A stretch of 64,000 bases of DNA. Origin: Monoplex corrugatus. Its lineage: Eukaryota; Mollusca; Gastropoda; Littorinimorpha; Ranellidae. Within the stretch, counting starts at the first letter, position 1, and the number at the start of each line of letters is the position of its first letter. The DNA lies in contig CM060306.1 in NCBI GenBank assembly GCA_030674185.1, forward strand, positions 44,330,483 through 44,394,482, in the 5' to 3' direction. Shown one piece after another: positions 1-38,748 of the stretch. The translations under genes and the position numbers were made by a program. Under the pieces are notes generated by a model that did no database searches, had not been told where the DNA came from, and saw nothing but the letters and a program-made list of their open reading frames with translations.

Positions 1-734
1 TACAAAGAAGGAAGGTTGTTTCATAGATTGTTTCATGGACCTGAAAAGGTTGTTTCATGGACCATTAAAAACAGTGAAGAACTCTTTTTTTTTTTTTTTT
101 ACCTTCAAGGTTCACTGGTTGGGCACCTCCATGAATGTTCAGCTTTTTCATGATGGCTTTTTCAAGGTGCAAAAGAGCACTACTATTCAACTGAGAAAGG
201 CATCATAAGGAGGCTAAAGTCTATGATGACACCAACCAGTGGACCTTGAAGCAATATTGCATCTAGAATGCATATTTCATTGGGCAAAATGTCCTGGATT
301 AAGACAATTAATCGGACATGATGTTCTGTCCAAGATTATGAAAAATCAGCGCAATAAGATATTCAGACCTAACAAAAGTAACTGGTCATACCAGCACTTG
401 ATAAAAAGTCATGAAAGGGGTATTAACATCTCCAGCCATGAAAAAATGTCCTGTACAAAGTGACAGAGGCGTTATGTCATAGTTAAGTTGCTTAAGTAGT
501 GTCTCCAAGAAATGTAGGATTTTTTCCCTGCAGTTCCATTTTCTACACCACTTTAACAGCCACAGAAGCTGGGGCAATTTTTTCAAAATGTTTTGATAAC
601 AATGGTGATGGAGATAATAATCAGGATGCTATGAGTTCCATCGAGGATTATGACTCAATGATAGGTCCGTACTTTATGCTCACTACCAGACCCAAGACAA
701 AACATCTGGGGTGTTAGGAAATTTGAGCAACATT
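1..734. other. No gene recognised
   Basis: AT-rich sequence downstream of LRMDA. A short tandem of GGTTGTTTCATGGACC-like words is at 1-65. Nothing else supported. Confidence 0.5.
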
Positions 735-890
735 CTCAAAGACCCATCCGCAAAGTGGATGAAACTTAATTGTGTGATCCCAGTCTTCCCATGAGCTCAC
801 TGACTGGACTAATGAGACTTGAACCCACAACCTTCTAGTCAGTAATCCCAGGTGCTACCCACTGCACAATGGTGACAGGTGGAAAGGATC
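735..890 (-). mobile_element. tRNA-derived SINE fragment
   Basis: On the minus strand it reads CACCATTGTGCAGTGGGTAG (box-A-like) and GGTTGTGGGTTCAAGTCTC (box-B-like), then a body shared with the copies at 27.4 and 53.9 kb (ACTGGGATCACACAATTAAG). Confidence 0.65.
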
Positions 891-914
891 AGATTTGACA
901 ATGATAGAGCATAT

Positions 915-1250
915 TATCTACTTGGTATAAAAATCATTGAGTCATTTGTTGTTTGTTCGCTCAGTCTTTTGTCGGCTTGGTATAAAAATCAGCAAGTCAT
1001 TTGTATGACCGCTTGGTATAGAAATCAATAAGTCATTTGTCCACTTGGTATAAAATCAGTAAGTCATTTGTCCATTTGTCCACTTGGTATAAAAATCGGT
1101 AAGTCATTTGTCCATTTGTTCGCTTGGTATAAACATAAGTAAGTTATTTGTCTGCTTGTCCGCTTGGTATAAAAATCAGTAAGTCATTTGTCCACTTGTC
1201 CGTTTGGTTTGAAAATCATGTAAGTCATTTGTCCACTAACATCACTTCAA
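915..1250. repeat. Tandem repeat, about 40-bp units
   Basis: Seven or eight imperfect units of CTTGGTATAAAAATCAGTAA followed by GTCATTTGTCC, some with an extra spacer (CACTTGTCCG). Downstream of LRMDA. Confidence 0.8.
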
Positions 1251-1496
1251 CTGAACATTTGTCCATGTAGGGAGTAGCATAAAAAGACATTTTCAATTTT
1301 GATAGGACTATATCAAGAGTGTGATATCTAGATGCATCACTGTACCAATGTGAAGAAATTCCTTCACTGTTCAGTCTGTCTTTTGCTCAAACCCCACACA
1401 ACTGAACCTAGAAACCGCTAGTCTGTCTCTTGTTCAGAAAGAAAAGATTTCTGCCAGTCATGTCTCTTGCTCAGAGAGAAAAATTACTGCCCGCCC

Positions 1497-1558
1497 TAGG
1501 GTCGTGTCCATAACTCCTATGTTACCAGAACGGGGCTCTAACCAACTGAGCTAAAGGA
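1497..1558 (-). mobile_element. Possible tRNA-like SINE head
   Basis: The minus strand reads TCCTTTAGCTCAGTTGGTTA followed by GAGC, an almost perfect tRNA D-arm/box A. No acceptable box B follows, so this is a decayed tRNA-like fragment and not a tRNA gene. Confidence 0.35.
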
Positions 1559-1559
1559 T

Positions 1560-3048
1560 GAGAAATTTTGCTCAAGCCCAACATAATTACAACTAGAAAT
1601 TATTGCATGTCATAGTATAACCTCAATGTAGAAATCAAACAGGTGTCCATGATACCGTGACACTTTGAAGTCAGTGCTAAGGAAAACAAAAACAAAACAA
1701 ACCTTAATAAACATTACCTGGAATATGATGGATAAGAACAGATTATAAGCCTTCATGCCTTCTGTTGTATTAGCACAAAAAAAAAACAAATAATGTAAAA
1801 AATTACATTCAAAAACCGACTGGTATCATTAAATGACATTATCTGACCATCTCATATGCCAAACAACTTGTCAAAACTAATACATTTGTTCATCAGCAAG
1901 TTCCACTCCATCCACCCCCATGCAAATTCACAACAGTTTTGTACGCCTACAAAATAGGTACCAGCAGTGACATCAAAAGAAACCCAATACATACTGTGTA
2001 TGCAAGAATAAAAAAACCAGTGTGCTGAAGTTAACATTTCATTTCAATCCAAATAACTATCACTCATTTAGTGCAGATACTTCTGGCAACAACAAAGCAA
2101 TATAAACATTCTATGAAGAATACTCGAACTTTCAAAGGAGATGTGATTCTGGCAACAACAAAGCAATATAAAAAATTCTGTAAATAAGACTAAAATTTTC
2201 AAAGGGGCTGTGATTGCCCATAAAATGTTTTGTTATACTACATGGTAAAACAAAGGTTGTGGTACATGTTATGAAGAGTGAAAAAACTAAACGAGATAAT
2301 GATAACAGCAAATAATCTGGTCATTCAGCTGGTCTTCCCAGAGATTCACAGAAAGTGACGACAGAGATTGGGGAGTTTATTATATCAAATAGAATAAACA
2401 AATGTCAATTTACCACACTGAAATAACCTACTTACACCCTGAGCAATTTATGAAATTAAACTGTACAGATTCACTAACATTAAATTACACTGTATAGATA
2501 TATCTCATCCTTTATTTAAATTCAGAGAATTTTTAACTTTTAACCCAAAGTTCAGTTAAAAACTCACTCTGTACCCGGTAGTAGCTGAGTGTTGCAAAGG
2601 CAAAGGTGAAGCAATGATCTTGAAGGAGTTGAACACAAAAGGGAACAGAGATCTGCAAAGTCTGAACCTGTGCTTGAGCGGATTTTCTCACAGTTCGTGA
2701 GGATTTCACAGGAGCAAGCACAAGGTAAACCAACCACACAAAAGCACTTTCATGACTGAAAACCAGCATTAAAATAATACCTGTGAAAATGCAAATGACT
2801 AAAAATGTCAACCAGTGCAACAACCATTTCATGGTGGAGGGGCAATCATAAAAAATACAACAGACAGTGGCACTGAATAATGTTAATTTGTGTACAAAAA
2901 TAAATCAATCCAAACTTCTAATACAAATGCAAGTGCACACTTAATCCCATTCACTCCTGACGTTAGTAATACAGAGAACCAAAAAGGAATTCTTTGATCA
3001 ATATTCTTGCTTATCAACAATTTGAATCTTTGACTGTAGCAAAGCAAG
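1560..3048. other. No gene recognised; local duplication
   Basis: GATTCTGGCAACAACAAAGC and AACTTTCAAAGGRGMTGTGA words recur at about 2,080-2,215 as a two-copy repeat of roughly 65 bp. A hydrophobic open frame at 2533-2832 (minus) is not assigned. Confidence 0.45.
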
Positions 3049-3241
3049 TTAACCCTTTGACTCCCACATCCTGTCTGTCAGCATCCTGCATTGTCAACCA
3101 TGCTAGCAAAGCAAAAACTTAACCCTTTGATTCCCACACCCTATCCACCAGCTTCCTGCAGGAAGCTGGTGGATAGAGTGAGGGAGTCAAAGGGTTAAGT
3201 TTCTGCAAATGGTGGATAGAGCGTGGAAGTCAAAGGGTTAA
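3049..3241. mobile_element. TTAA-flanked nested palindromic MITE, copy 1
   Basis: Ends in TTAACCCTTTGACTCCC / reverse complement (one mismatch). A second, inner pair of TTAA ends spans 3119-3198 around the core CACCAGCTTCCTGCAGGAAG. TTAA plus CCC-starting inverted ends are typical of piggyBac-type elements; that class assignment is inferred because no transposase is present. Confidence 0.8.
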
Positions 3242-3971
3242 TTTATACAACATCACACAAGAAAACAAGGATGGAGCCACGGTAACATCCGATGTCTTTA
3301 TACAGAACAAATTTACACAAGTTTGTTTTAAGTTCAATGTGACCTTGACAGTAGGCTAGTCTCCAACTAATAGTCATGACTCTCTGTTTGGCCAAATGTC
3401 TGACCTTAATTTGATAGAACATCTGTTTATAAACAGCAGAGAAATCACCACAAACAAACAAAATGCCTGCTGTACGGGATTCAAATCTGACACACGTCCA
3501 TTAAAACTTGGGCATTCAAATTACAGTCAGTGTCCATTCAATGCAGGCATTTGAAACTTGCCATAGGATCAACAGTCTCCCAAACAAAATAAAAATCCCC
3601 CCATGACACAGGCTACCTGGCCTTGTGTAACTCTGAATGACAACCTCCTCCTCCCCCTTTAGAAGGGACAGGAAAATGTTAGGGGAGGTGGGGTTCACAA
3701 GAAAACCAGTTTAAATTAGTTATGGATATGGATTTTTCCTTATTTACAATGAACTAACAACAAAACATTTTACTACACAACATTCAGAATGATTTACAAT
3801 CAACCTCCTGTTAATGTCCATGTCTTGATTTTCACAAAAGGAAATGAACGGTTAAGTAAATCTGCATATCATTTACTTTGAACCAAATACATGAATGCTG
3901 CTTTTCTGTAATACAATAATGAGATACTAGAAATGCTGGCCTGTTACAGTATTTAAGCTGTCATTGATAAA

Positions 3972-4164
3972 TTAACCCTTTGACTCCCGCACTCTATCCA
4001 CCAACTACAAAAACTGAACATTTTGATTCCCTCACCCTACTTACCAACTTCCTGCAGGAAGCTGGTGGATAAGGTGAGGGAGTCAAAGGGTTAAGTTTTT
4101 GTTTTGCTATCATGGTTGATGATGCAGGATGCTGGAGGACAGTGTGCGGGAGGCAAAGGGTTAA
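3972..4164. mobile_element. TTAA-flanked nested palindromic MITE, copy 2 (opposite orientation)
   Basis: Same 193-bp plan as copy 1, but the longer arm (CATGGTTGATGATGCAGGAT) is on the right. TTAA at both ends and an inner TTAA on the right of the hairpin core. Confidence 0.8.
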
Positions 4165-4641
4165 CATCATCTCATCAACATTACCTCACTTATGATATCA
4201 AGTACAGTTACTGAAATGAATACATGCGTATATATGTCTTCAATATATTGATTTAACAAACAAAAAATGATTATCAAGCCATGCTAATGATCTTATTTTC
4301 CAATATAGATGTGACAATGAAAACGAAGCAGTCTCACAACAGGAAAATGAAGTGACTGATTTCAGCAGGAAGCATTTGATTAGAGCCTATAAAAAAATTG
4401 TCAATCAGTCATCTGCTAAAACGTGTCATAATTTTTGATCACTGTGAATGGCCACACCCTCCAAAATCAATATTAAAAAAAAAAATTTTTAAATCATGCC
4501 AGTTAAAACATGAATCCATGACTTCCCACTGACTCATATTTTTTACCCTATTCCACTGGGACTGATCAACATGTAGACAAGAACCCATTGCTAAAACACT
4601 TTGTTAACAGATCCATACGCACATGTACACACAAACACAGA

Positions 4642-4704
4642 TCATCGCTTTGGTCGATCTGACTTTGATTCCTTTCCTTCCTTTTTAAGAGGAGGAATAA
4701 AAAC
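4642..4704 (-). CDS. Possible alternative last exon of LRMDA
   Basis: After a CTCTTTAG acceptor, 63 nt read VFIPPLKKEGKESKSDRPKR then TGA. Phase 0 fits a direct splice from exon 5 (which ends in phase 0), skipping exons 6 and 7, and does not fit exon 6. The composition is coding-like, but no such variant is known to me, so this is a hypothesis. Confidence 0.35.
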   Translation of the reverse strand, partial: VFIPPLKKEGKESKSDRPKR

Positions 4705-4787
4705 CTAAAGAGAACAACATACAAAGAGTCAGATGCATTAAGTTCAGCAGTATCAACAAAAAGGGTGGTGGGAAGGCAAGCAAGACG

Positions 4788-32492
<27,705 letters not shown>

Positions 32493-32497
32493 GTTGA

Positions 32498-32535
32498 CAC
32501 ACGTGATGAACACAATTAGGCTATCGTCATGTGAC
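32498..32535 (-). promoter_or_regulatory. E-box pair upstream of LRMDA (M-box/CLEAR-like)
   Basis: CACGTG at 32500-32505 and the 10-bp palindrome-like GTCATGTGAC at 32526-32535 lie within about 45 bp of the ATG. GTCAYGTGAC is the known binding core of MiT/TFE factors (MITF M-box, TFEB CLEAR). Further upstream, near 32580, is an AT-rich TATATATTTTT stretch, then transposon-derived sequence. Binding is inferred from sequence only. Confidence 0.5.
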
Positions 32536-33030
32536 TGAGAGATCATGACCTCACCGACGTGCTTTGACCTTGTACCAAAAATATATACGGTCTTTCTTCT
32601 TCTTCTTCTTCTTCTTCTTCTGTTGTGTGGCCACAATCAACACTTTGATTATTTTGCCACAGGGTAGAACAGGGGGTTCACGAACCGGCTGCCTGACTTT
32701 AAAAAAAAAAAAAAAAAACTGACTAAAAAAAAAAAAAAAAAGCTCCTCACATTCACACACTCCCTGCCCACTAACTGGATCAGAGGGGACGAGAAGTGAC
32801 GGCTAGACATCCTAATGATGGCCCCCGGCACCCCCCGCCGCAGCGGCCCTCCTACCAGCACACCCCCTACCCACTACCTACCTGACCAAGCACTCTCACA
32901 TTCATACAGGGCAGTTTGTGTTTGTGTTTGTTGGGGTTTACTCTTGAAGTTTCGCAGTAGCGAGACTGTCAAGAGTGTCAGCGTTGAGGTGGGAGGTGAC
33001 TGTTTTTAAAACTGTCGGGGGAGTCTGCCT

Positions 33031-34765
33031 CTACAATATGTGTTGTGAGTTCATCCCACTCACGGATGGCTCGGGGAAGAATGAGAAGAGTCTGTATTGC
33101 TGTTTGTGGTCTGCAAGGCGTTTAAACTGCTGGCCATGTGATCTTCTGTCTCTTACTATGGGTTTTTCCAGGACACTTTTGTTGACCTGCACCAGGTTAT
33201 TGTGGATTTTGTACAACATGGTGACCCTTGACGCTAGACGTCGCTTCTGAAGAGACGGCCACTTGAGTTTTTTGAGCATTTCTGTTACACTCGCACGCCG
33301 ATGGTAACGGTTCAGGACGAATCTGGCTGCCCTTCGCTGGATGTTTTCCATTTTCTTGATACAGCCTATCTTGTGGGGGTCCCATACTGAGCTGGTGTAC
33401 TCTAGCAAAGGTCTAACGAAGGTTAGGTACGCCTTTTCTCTCAGCTCGTTGGAAGCAACTTTCAGATTACGTCTCAAGAATCCGAGAGTTTTGCTTGCTT
33501 TCTTTGTGATAGTATCAATGTGTTCTGCCCATTCTAGATCTGTCCTCAAAGTAACCCCCAGGTACGACACTGATTGTACTGTTGCTAGAGTGTGTCCGTG
33601 CATCTGGTATTTGTCGCTGATGGTGCTTTTGCAGCGCGTGACCCTTAGCGTAGCACATTTCCCTGGGTTGAAGGCCATCTCCCATTTCTGTTCCCAGACC
33701 TGGAGACGTTCTAGATCTTCTTGTAGGTGGGCATGATCTTCTTTGGATGCTATTGTGTGGTATATGGCGGTGTCGTCTGCAAACATTCTTGTTTTTGAGG
33801 TCAGTTTCTCGGGAAGGTCATTAATAAAGACCAGGAAGAGACATGGTCCAAGGACCGACCCCTGCGGAACTCCTGACTTGACGTCGATAAAGTCAGACTG
33901 GGCCCCCTCGATGACAACTGCTTGGCGTCTATTGGCGAGGAAGTTGGAGATCCATTTGTTGATCTTGCCTCGTACACCATAGCTGTGGAGTTTATGCAAC
34001 AAAAGTGAATGGTTCACCTTGTCGAAGGCCTTGGCGAAGTCCAGCACAAGGATGTCTGTTCGCCGTCCGGAAGCCATGTCGGAGGTCAACTCTTCGACTA
34101 GCTCTATGAGTTGTGTTTCACAGGACCTTTGCTGTCTGAAGCCATGCTGCTGGGGACACAGGATTTTATTTTGTTCCAGGTGCGTCATGGTGGCATGTAC
34201 GATGATGTGCTCGAACACTTTGCAGGCAATGCAGGTCAGCGACACTGGGCGGTAGTTTGCCGGGTCATAGTGTTCGCCTTTTTTAAAAATAGGTGACACC
34301 AGGGCGTTTTTCCAGTCTGTGGGGACGCATCCAGAGTCGAGAGAGGCTCTATAGATGGTGGTGAGGATAGGGGAGATCTCAGAAGATAGCTCCTTCAAGA
34401 GCCTGGCACTGATGTTGTCGGGGCCACTCACTTTCGCTGGGTCCAGCTTTATCAGCAACCGCCTTACGCCTTCTTCCGTAATGTTTACAGAGTCCAGCAC
34501 AGGGTAGTCTTCATCAGCCATCTCGCACTTCTCTTGAAATTCTTCCTGAGAGTAGGTCTTCCCCTCGCTAAATGCAGACTGGAACTGGTTATTGAGTGTG
34601 TCTGCCTTTTCCCTGGGCTCCACTACCAGTTGACCGTTCACCTTCAGAGGGGCTACGCCAACGTTGGCCGATTTCTGGTTCTTAATATAGCTCCAGAATC
34701 GCTTGTACTTTGGTGCATGTTCAGTGGGCTCCTCTGTCAGGGTGGTGTTAATATGGTCCCAATAA
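33031..34765 (-). CDS. CR1-like reverse transcriptase, uninterrupted from the Harbinger junction to its stop
   Basis: RT domain with AKVSGPDNISARLLKEL, YRPVSLTCIACKVFEHII, VLDFAKAFDKVNHSLLLHKL, GVPQGSVLGPCLFLVFINDL and the catalytic MFADDTAIY, then a thumb and a C-terminal 'RRAARFVLNRYHRRASVTEM' region. The open frame is intact for more than 530 codons. Upstream, the frame runs into the Harbinger terminal repeat, so the protein cannot be made whole. The intact RT suggests the copy is young or was recently active. Confidence 0.9.
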
Positions 34766-34814
34766 TGGTACGTTCACACTAGGCTGTAACCACGATCTAA
34801 CCAAATGGTTACAT
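34766..34814 (+). repeat. Harbinger left terminal inverted repeat
   Basis: TGGTACGTTCACACTAGGCT...AAATGGTTACAT pairs with 39,266-39,314 with no mismatch seen by eye over about 48 bp. Internal motifs (TAACCAAATGG) may be transposase or MADF binding sites. Confidence 0.93.
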
Positions 34815-35228
34815 TGAGGGATGTAACTACCATGAGACAAACTCTAGATTTTTGATACAGCATGTGTGAACGGAAAGCGTCTAACCACTGTCTAACTATT
34901 AGGCTCCACCCCTTTTCCCGCGCGTTTTTTGACTGAGAGCAGCAGTTCTCGCTCGCTGGCTGGGTTTTGTTTTGCGCTGAAGTTAGACTGGTGGCATCTA
35001 ACTACCGTTGTAACTTCGTTCTAACTTAACAAGTTACAAGCCAAGTTACAGGGGTGCTGTGGCTGAGGCGTCATGTACAGATTGGGGTATACTTTTGTTT
35101 TCTGTGGTTCCCGTGGGTTTCCATGAGGTGGGGTGTCTTGAGATTGTGCATCTCCACCAGCCTGATGTGACCTGCTGCAACCTGTTTGAACTTGGGTCTT
35201 GTAACTCCCTTGTAACTCCCTTTGAAAG

Positions 35229-35235
35229 TATAAAA
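35229..35235 (+). promoter_or_regulatory. TATA box of the Harbinger transposase
   Basis: TATAAAA 54 bp upstream of the transposase ATG at 35283. Position and sequence fit an RNA polymerase II core promoter. Confidence 0.55.
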
Positions 35236-35282
35236 CCCCCTTGTTTCAGGGGGGTCTCTTCATTCCATCTTGACCTGTCATC

Positions 35283-36731
35283 ATGAACGTCGCTGTACCG
35301 GTATTCTTGGCTCGATTTCACGGAGACCTGCATCACCACCACGATCATCATGTCGTTAGAGAGGAGGGACGGCGTAGGAGACGTCCAACCTGGAGGCGTT
35401 TCTGGGTTCGCAACTGGCTCACTGAGGACAGAAGGAGGGAGTTGGGCCACTACTACACCCTGCTGGACCTCAACATGGCCAACGTTGAAGAGAGGATGTT
35501 CAGGAACTACACCAGACTGACCCCAGGAGTCTTCCTCGAGGTCCTGGACCTGATTCGTCCCGCCATCAGCAAGGAAGACACTTGAATGCGAAAAGCCATT
35601 GAACCTGGCCTGAAGCTGGCTGTGACACTGAGGTACCTGGCCACTGGGGACAACTACAGGTCCTTGTGCTACGCCTTCAGGATTGGGGTATCTACCATCA
35701 GCACCTTCCTACCTGCGGTGTGCAGGGCCATCACGGAGGCCTTCAATGCTGAAGTGTTCCCGGAGGAGTGGACTGAAGACCACTGGAAGACCATCGCCGA
35801 CAAGTTCTACACCCGCTGGAACATGCCCCACACCATGGGGGCATTGGACGGGAAGCATGTTGCGATCAAGAAGCCACGCAACAGTGGGAGTCTGTATCAC
35901 AACTACAAGGGCTACTTTTCCATCCCCATGCTTGCCCTGGTGGATGCGGACTACAAGTTCCTATGGGTGGAGTTTGGGGGATTAGGCCACATGTCCGATG
36001 CCCAAATCTTCCTGGAAACCGACCTGCAACAGGACCTTCAGGACGGCACCATCAACCGGCCAACTCCATGCCCTCTCACTGACGACCCTCAGGACACTAC
36101 AGATGTGCCCTACTACATCGTCAGTGATGATGCCTTCGCACTCAAGGACTACTGTATGAAGCCCTACTCCAGGCAAAGCATGGCACCCAAGGAGCTTATC
36201 TTCAACTACAGGCTGTCACGAGCAAGAAGGGTGGTGGAGAACGCCTTTGGTCTGCTGGCACAACGGTTCCGATTGATGCTCAGCACCTGCGAGCTGACAC
36301 CTGAAAACGCCAGAGCAGTCATGAAGTGTTGCACCACACTCCACAACCTGCTGCTGGACCGACTTCCCCCACCTCAGGATGCAGTGGACAGGGAGGATGC
36401 CCACATGAATGTGCTGCCTGGTGCCTGGAGAGAACACGTCATCTGGACTGAGCAACCACAGCCACGAGCAGGACGAGCCAACACCGATGGGAAGAAAGTA
36501 AGGGAAACGCTGGCTGACTTCTTCGGGAGTCCTGCAGGGATTGTTCCATGGCAGTGGGACAAGGCCATGTCCACCAACCACCCGGTGCTGCCAATCCCAA
36601 CCGCAACCCTGCTGCTGCTGCTTCACCCCAAGCTGAGTCTGCACCGCCGTCTCCAGCTCCCTCCTCTCCACAGTGATATGGCCATCCTAAAAAATTTTCA
36701 AAGAGATTTATTTCCTGGGTTGTTGCATTAA
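35283..36731 (+). pseudogene. Harbinger DDE transposase with a single in-frame TGA
   Basis: Cuts and pastes the element. The frame is open for 482 codons apart from one TGA at 35583-35585, between KEDT and MRKAIEPGLKLAVTLRYLAT. Visible: N-terminal RRRELGHYYTLLDL, helix-turn-helix-like NYRSLCYAFRIGVSTISTF, first catalytic D in GALDGKHVAIKKP, HNYKGYFSIPMLALVDADY, second D in YYIVSDDAFALKDY, and E in RRVVENAFGLLAQRF. A C-terminal FFGSPAGIVPWQ block is also typical. Readthrough, a consensus error or a single inactivating change are all possible. ATG choice: first ATG after the TATA box. Confidence 0.9.
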
Positions 36732-36763
36732 TCCACTTTATCCAAATGACATATTGATAGAGT

Positions 36764-36767
<4 letters not shown>

Positions 36768-36810
<43 letters not shown>

Positions 36811-37168
36811 CAATAGACAGACACACAAACAGACACACAGACACGCAGACAGACATACACATAAACATACACCGAGAAAGATGGGGATACAGACACAAAC
36901 GGACGTACACACAGAAGGGGGTGAGACAGACAGACACACATACACACAGAAAGACAGCGTTGTGTTATATGACTATGGTATAACCAAATGTATATACAAG
37001 GGCACAAACTGTGGCCAAAAATTAAATACCGGTTGTTTCTCATTGATAAATTTATCTTGAGGTATTGAAATGTATATTTTTCTGTCTCTGTGTTTGTGAT
37101 ATCTCTTTTGTGGCTATCCAAAAACACACACACACACACATAAACTAACATACACAAGCACACCCCCG

Positions 37169-37216
<48 letters not shown>

Positions 37217-37232
37217 ACACACACACACACAA
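36768..37232. repeat. (GA)n, (ACAG)n and (CA)n microsatellites inside Harbinger
   Basis: A 37-bp GA run at 36,772, CAGACACACAG-type repeats to about 36,950, and CA runs at 37,127-37,232. They occupy the space between the two convergent Harbinger genes. Confidence 0.95.
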
Positions 37233-37527
37233 AACATAAAATAAACACCTTTTCCTGGAATTTCAATCCCCCATCTTCACCACCCCTTCCCCCCCCAAAA
37301 AAAAACATAGGTCAATTGTATCATTTTTTTTATTCTGTTTCATTTTATTTCAATAAACAAACAGACAAACAAACATGAAGTGTGGATATTTTTAGGATTG
37401 ACCTTCTGGGTCTGGGGATGAGACCAGTGTTAGGCTGTGTGCATGTGTGGGGTAGGGCAATGCAACCAAACTAAGTCTCTTGGGAACAATTGTGGCCCTT
37501 AAAAGGCCGATGCACCTAGGAATGCAT

Positions 37528-38748
37528 CTACAGGTCCAAGAAGTCGATGCCCACATCCTGTACTGTCAGCGGAAACGTGTTGGAAGGTGCGGGTTGCCTT
37601 GGGACCTTAATCGGTGTGGCGGACTTCCTGGGTGACGACCGTCGTTGTTGTGCTACAGTCATCAACTGACTGTCCAGACTCCCTGCCAGGAACGCCTCCA
37701 GACTCTCAGGTGGTGCTGGCATCGTCGATGGCCCTTGCTGGTCCATGGCTGGAGGAGGAGCTGTCGAGTAGGCACTAAGTCCACCTCTGGATCCACCAGC
37801 AGCGGGTTGGAACCACGTTGCAGGCGTTGGGTCTGCACGGACGGTGGTGGCAATGGGGTCAGGCTTCTGGCCATTCCTCCTCACATGTTTCACCACCACA
37901 TTCCACACCTCCTCCTGCAGGTCCATCATCTGGGCTGGGGTAAAGTGATCAACCCGCCAGTGCAGAGTGGTCCAAAACTGCAACTCCGGTTTGGCCAAGT
38001 GCTGCATCATGGAGTCCAGCTGGGAGCACAAGTGGCCGCAACAGGTCGCGGCTGCTGAGTCCCCACTGGCCTTTCTTGTTGAAGGGCCCACACGGCGACG
38101 TCTAGAAGCGGAGACTGGAGTGGAGGCTGAGGGGCGTGCACTGTAGATGCCAGCATGTCCAGGCACCATCAAACTTGGAGCAGACTGGTCATGGTCGAAT
38201 TCAGCCTCAGACTCAGTGAGCTCCACAGGCTCAGCAGTTGGCTTCCTCTTCTTGGGGCCCAGGGTGTCAGATGAAATCTGACTGATGTAGGGCACCACGA
38301 ACTGCATGTGCGTCCACACATACTCCTGGGCACGCGGAAGACGAACATCTGCTGATCCACTCTTCGTCTTGGCCTTCTTCGCCCGTCCCAGCAGGGCCCG
38401 CATGCAACGGTACCAACTCATGAGGACTGCGACGGGCACTCCCAACTGGTCAGCGAACTCCTTCCATTCCCGGTTCCGCTTGGCTGCATCTTTATAATCG
38501 GAGTGACTCCGATTATAAAGGTAGGGCCTCTCCCGCAAAAAATCTATGGCCTCCTGCTTCTGGTCCTCAGTCAGGTGTCCCTCCACTGCCTTCTTGCCTC
38601 TCTTGCCCTTCCCCTTTCCTTTGACCTTGCCAGCACCGGCGGTAGTCTCAACGGCAGGTGGGGTGGATGGGGGCTCCTGCAGTCGCTCATCCTGCTCACG
38701 TGCAGCCAGGGACTGGTCGGAAGCAGCAACATCAGAGTCAGAAGACAT
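37528..38748 (-). CDS. Harbinger MADF/Myb-like accessory protein, 406 aa, intact
   Basis: In Harbinger elements a MADF/Myb-like partner binds the ends and helps transposase enter the nucleus; that role is from the family. The protein has an acidic/serine N-terminus, a lysine-glycine-rich basic stretch (KGKGKGKRGKKA), then a MADF-like region with DFLRERPYLYNRSHSDYKDA and REWKEFADQLGV, a long polar region and another basic patch (SRRRRVGPSTRK). No frameshift or stop. It is convergent with the transposase. A TATTTAA about 80 bp upstream of the ATG may be its TATA box. Confidence 0.88.
   Translation of the reverse strand: MSSDSDVAASDQSLAAREQDERLQEPPSTPPAVETTAGAGKVKGKGKGKRGKKAVEGHLTEDQKQEAIDFLRERPYLYNRSHSDYKDAAKRNREWKEFADQLGVPVAVLMSWYRCMRALLGRAKKAKTKSGSADVRLPRAQEYVWTHMQFVVPYISQISSDTLGPKKRKPTAEPVELTESEAEFDHDQSAPSLMVPGHAGIYSARPSASTPVSASRRRRVGPSTRKASGDSAAATCCGHLCSQLDSMMQHLAKPELQFWTTLHWRVDHFTPAQMMDLQEEVWNVVVKHVRRNGQKPDPIATTVRADPTPATWFQPAAGGSRGGLSAYSTAPPPAMDQQGPSTMPAPPESLEAFLAGSLDSQLMTVAQQRRSSPRKSATPIKVPRQPAPSNTFPLTVQDVGIDFLDL
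38491..38519. repeat. Perfect 14-bp inverted repeat inside the MADF coding region
   Basis: TTTATAATCGGAGT, one base, then its exact reverse complement, within codons for the YNRSHSDYK part of the MADF domain. May be chance from codon choice or a protein-binding site. Confidence 0.6.

Noticed and set aside
2533..2832. 99-codon hydrophobic open frame, minus strand
   Set aside because: No recognisable family, no splice context tying it to LRMDA, and AT-rich surroundings where such frames occur by chance.
32551..32861. Phenylalanine- and lysine-rich frames near 32.6-32.8 kb
   Set aside because: They translate A/T runs and the (GAA)n tail of the CR1-like element's 3' end.
37645..38058. 137-codon frame, plus strand, opposite the MADF gene
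   Set aside because: Antisense shadow of the intact MADF-protein gene.
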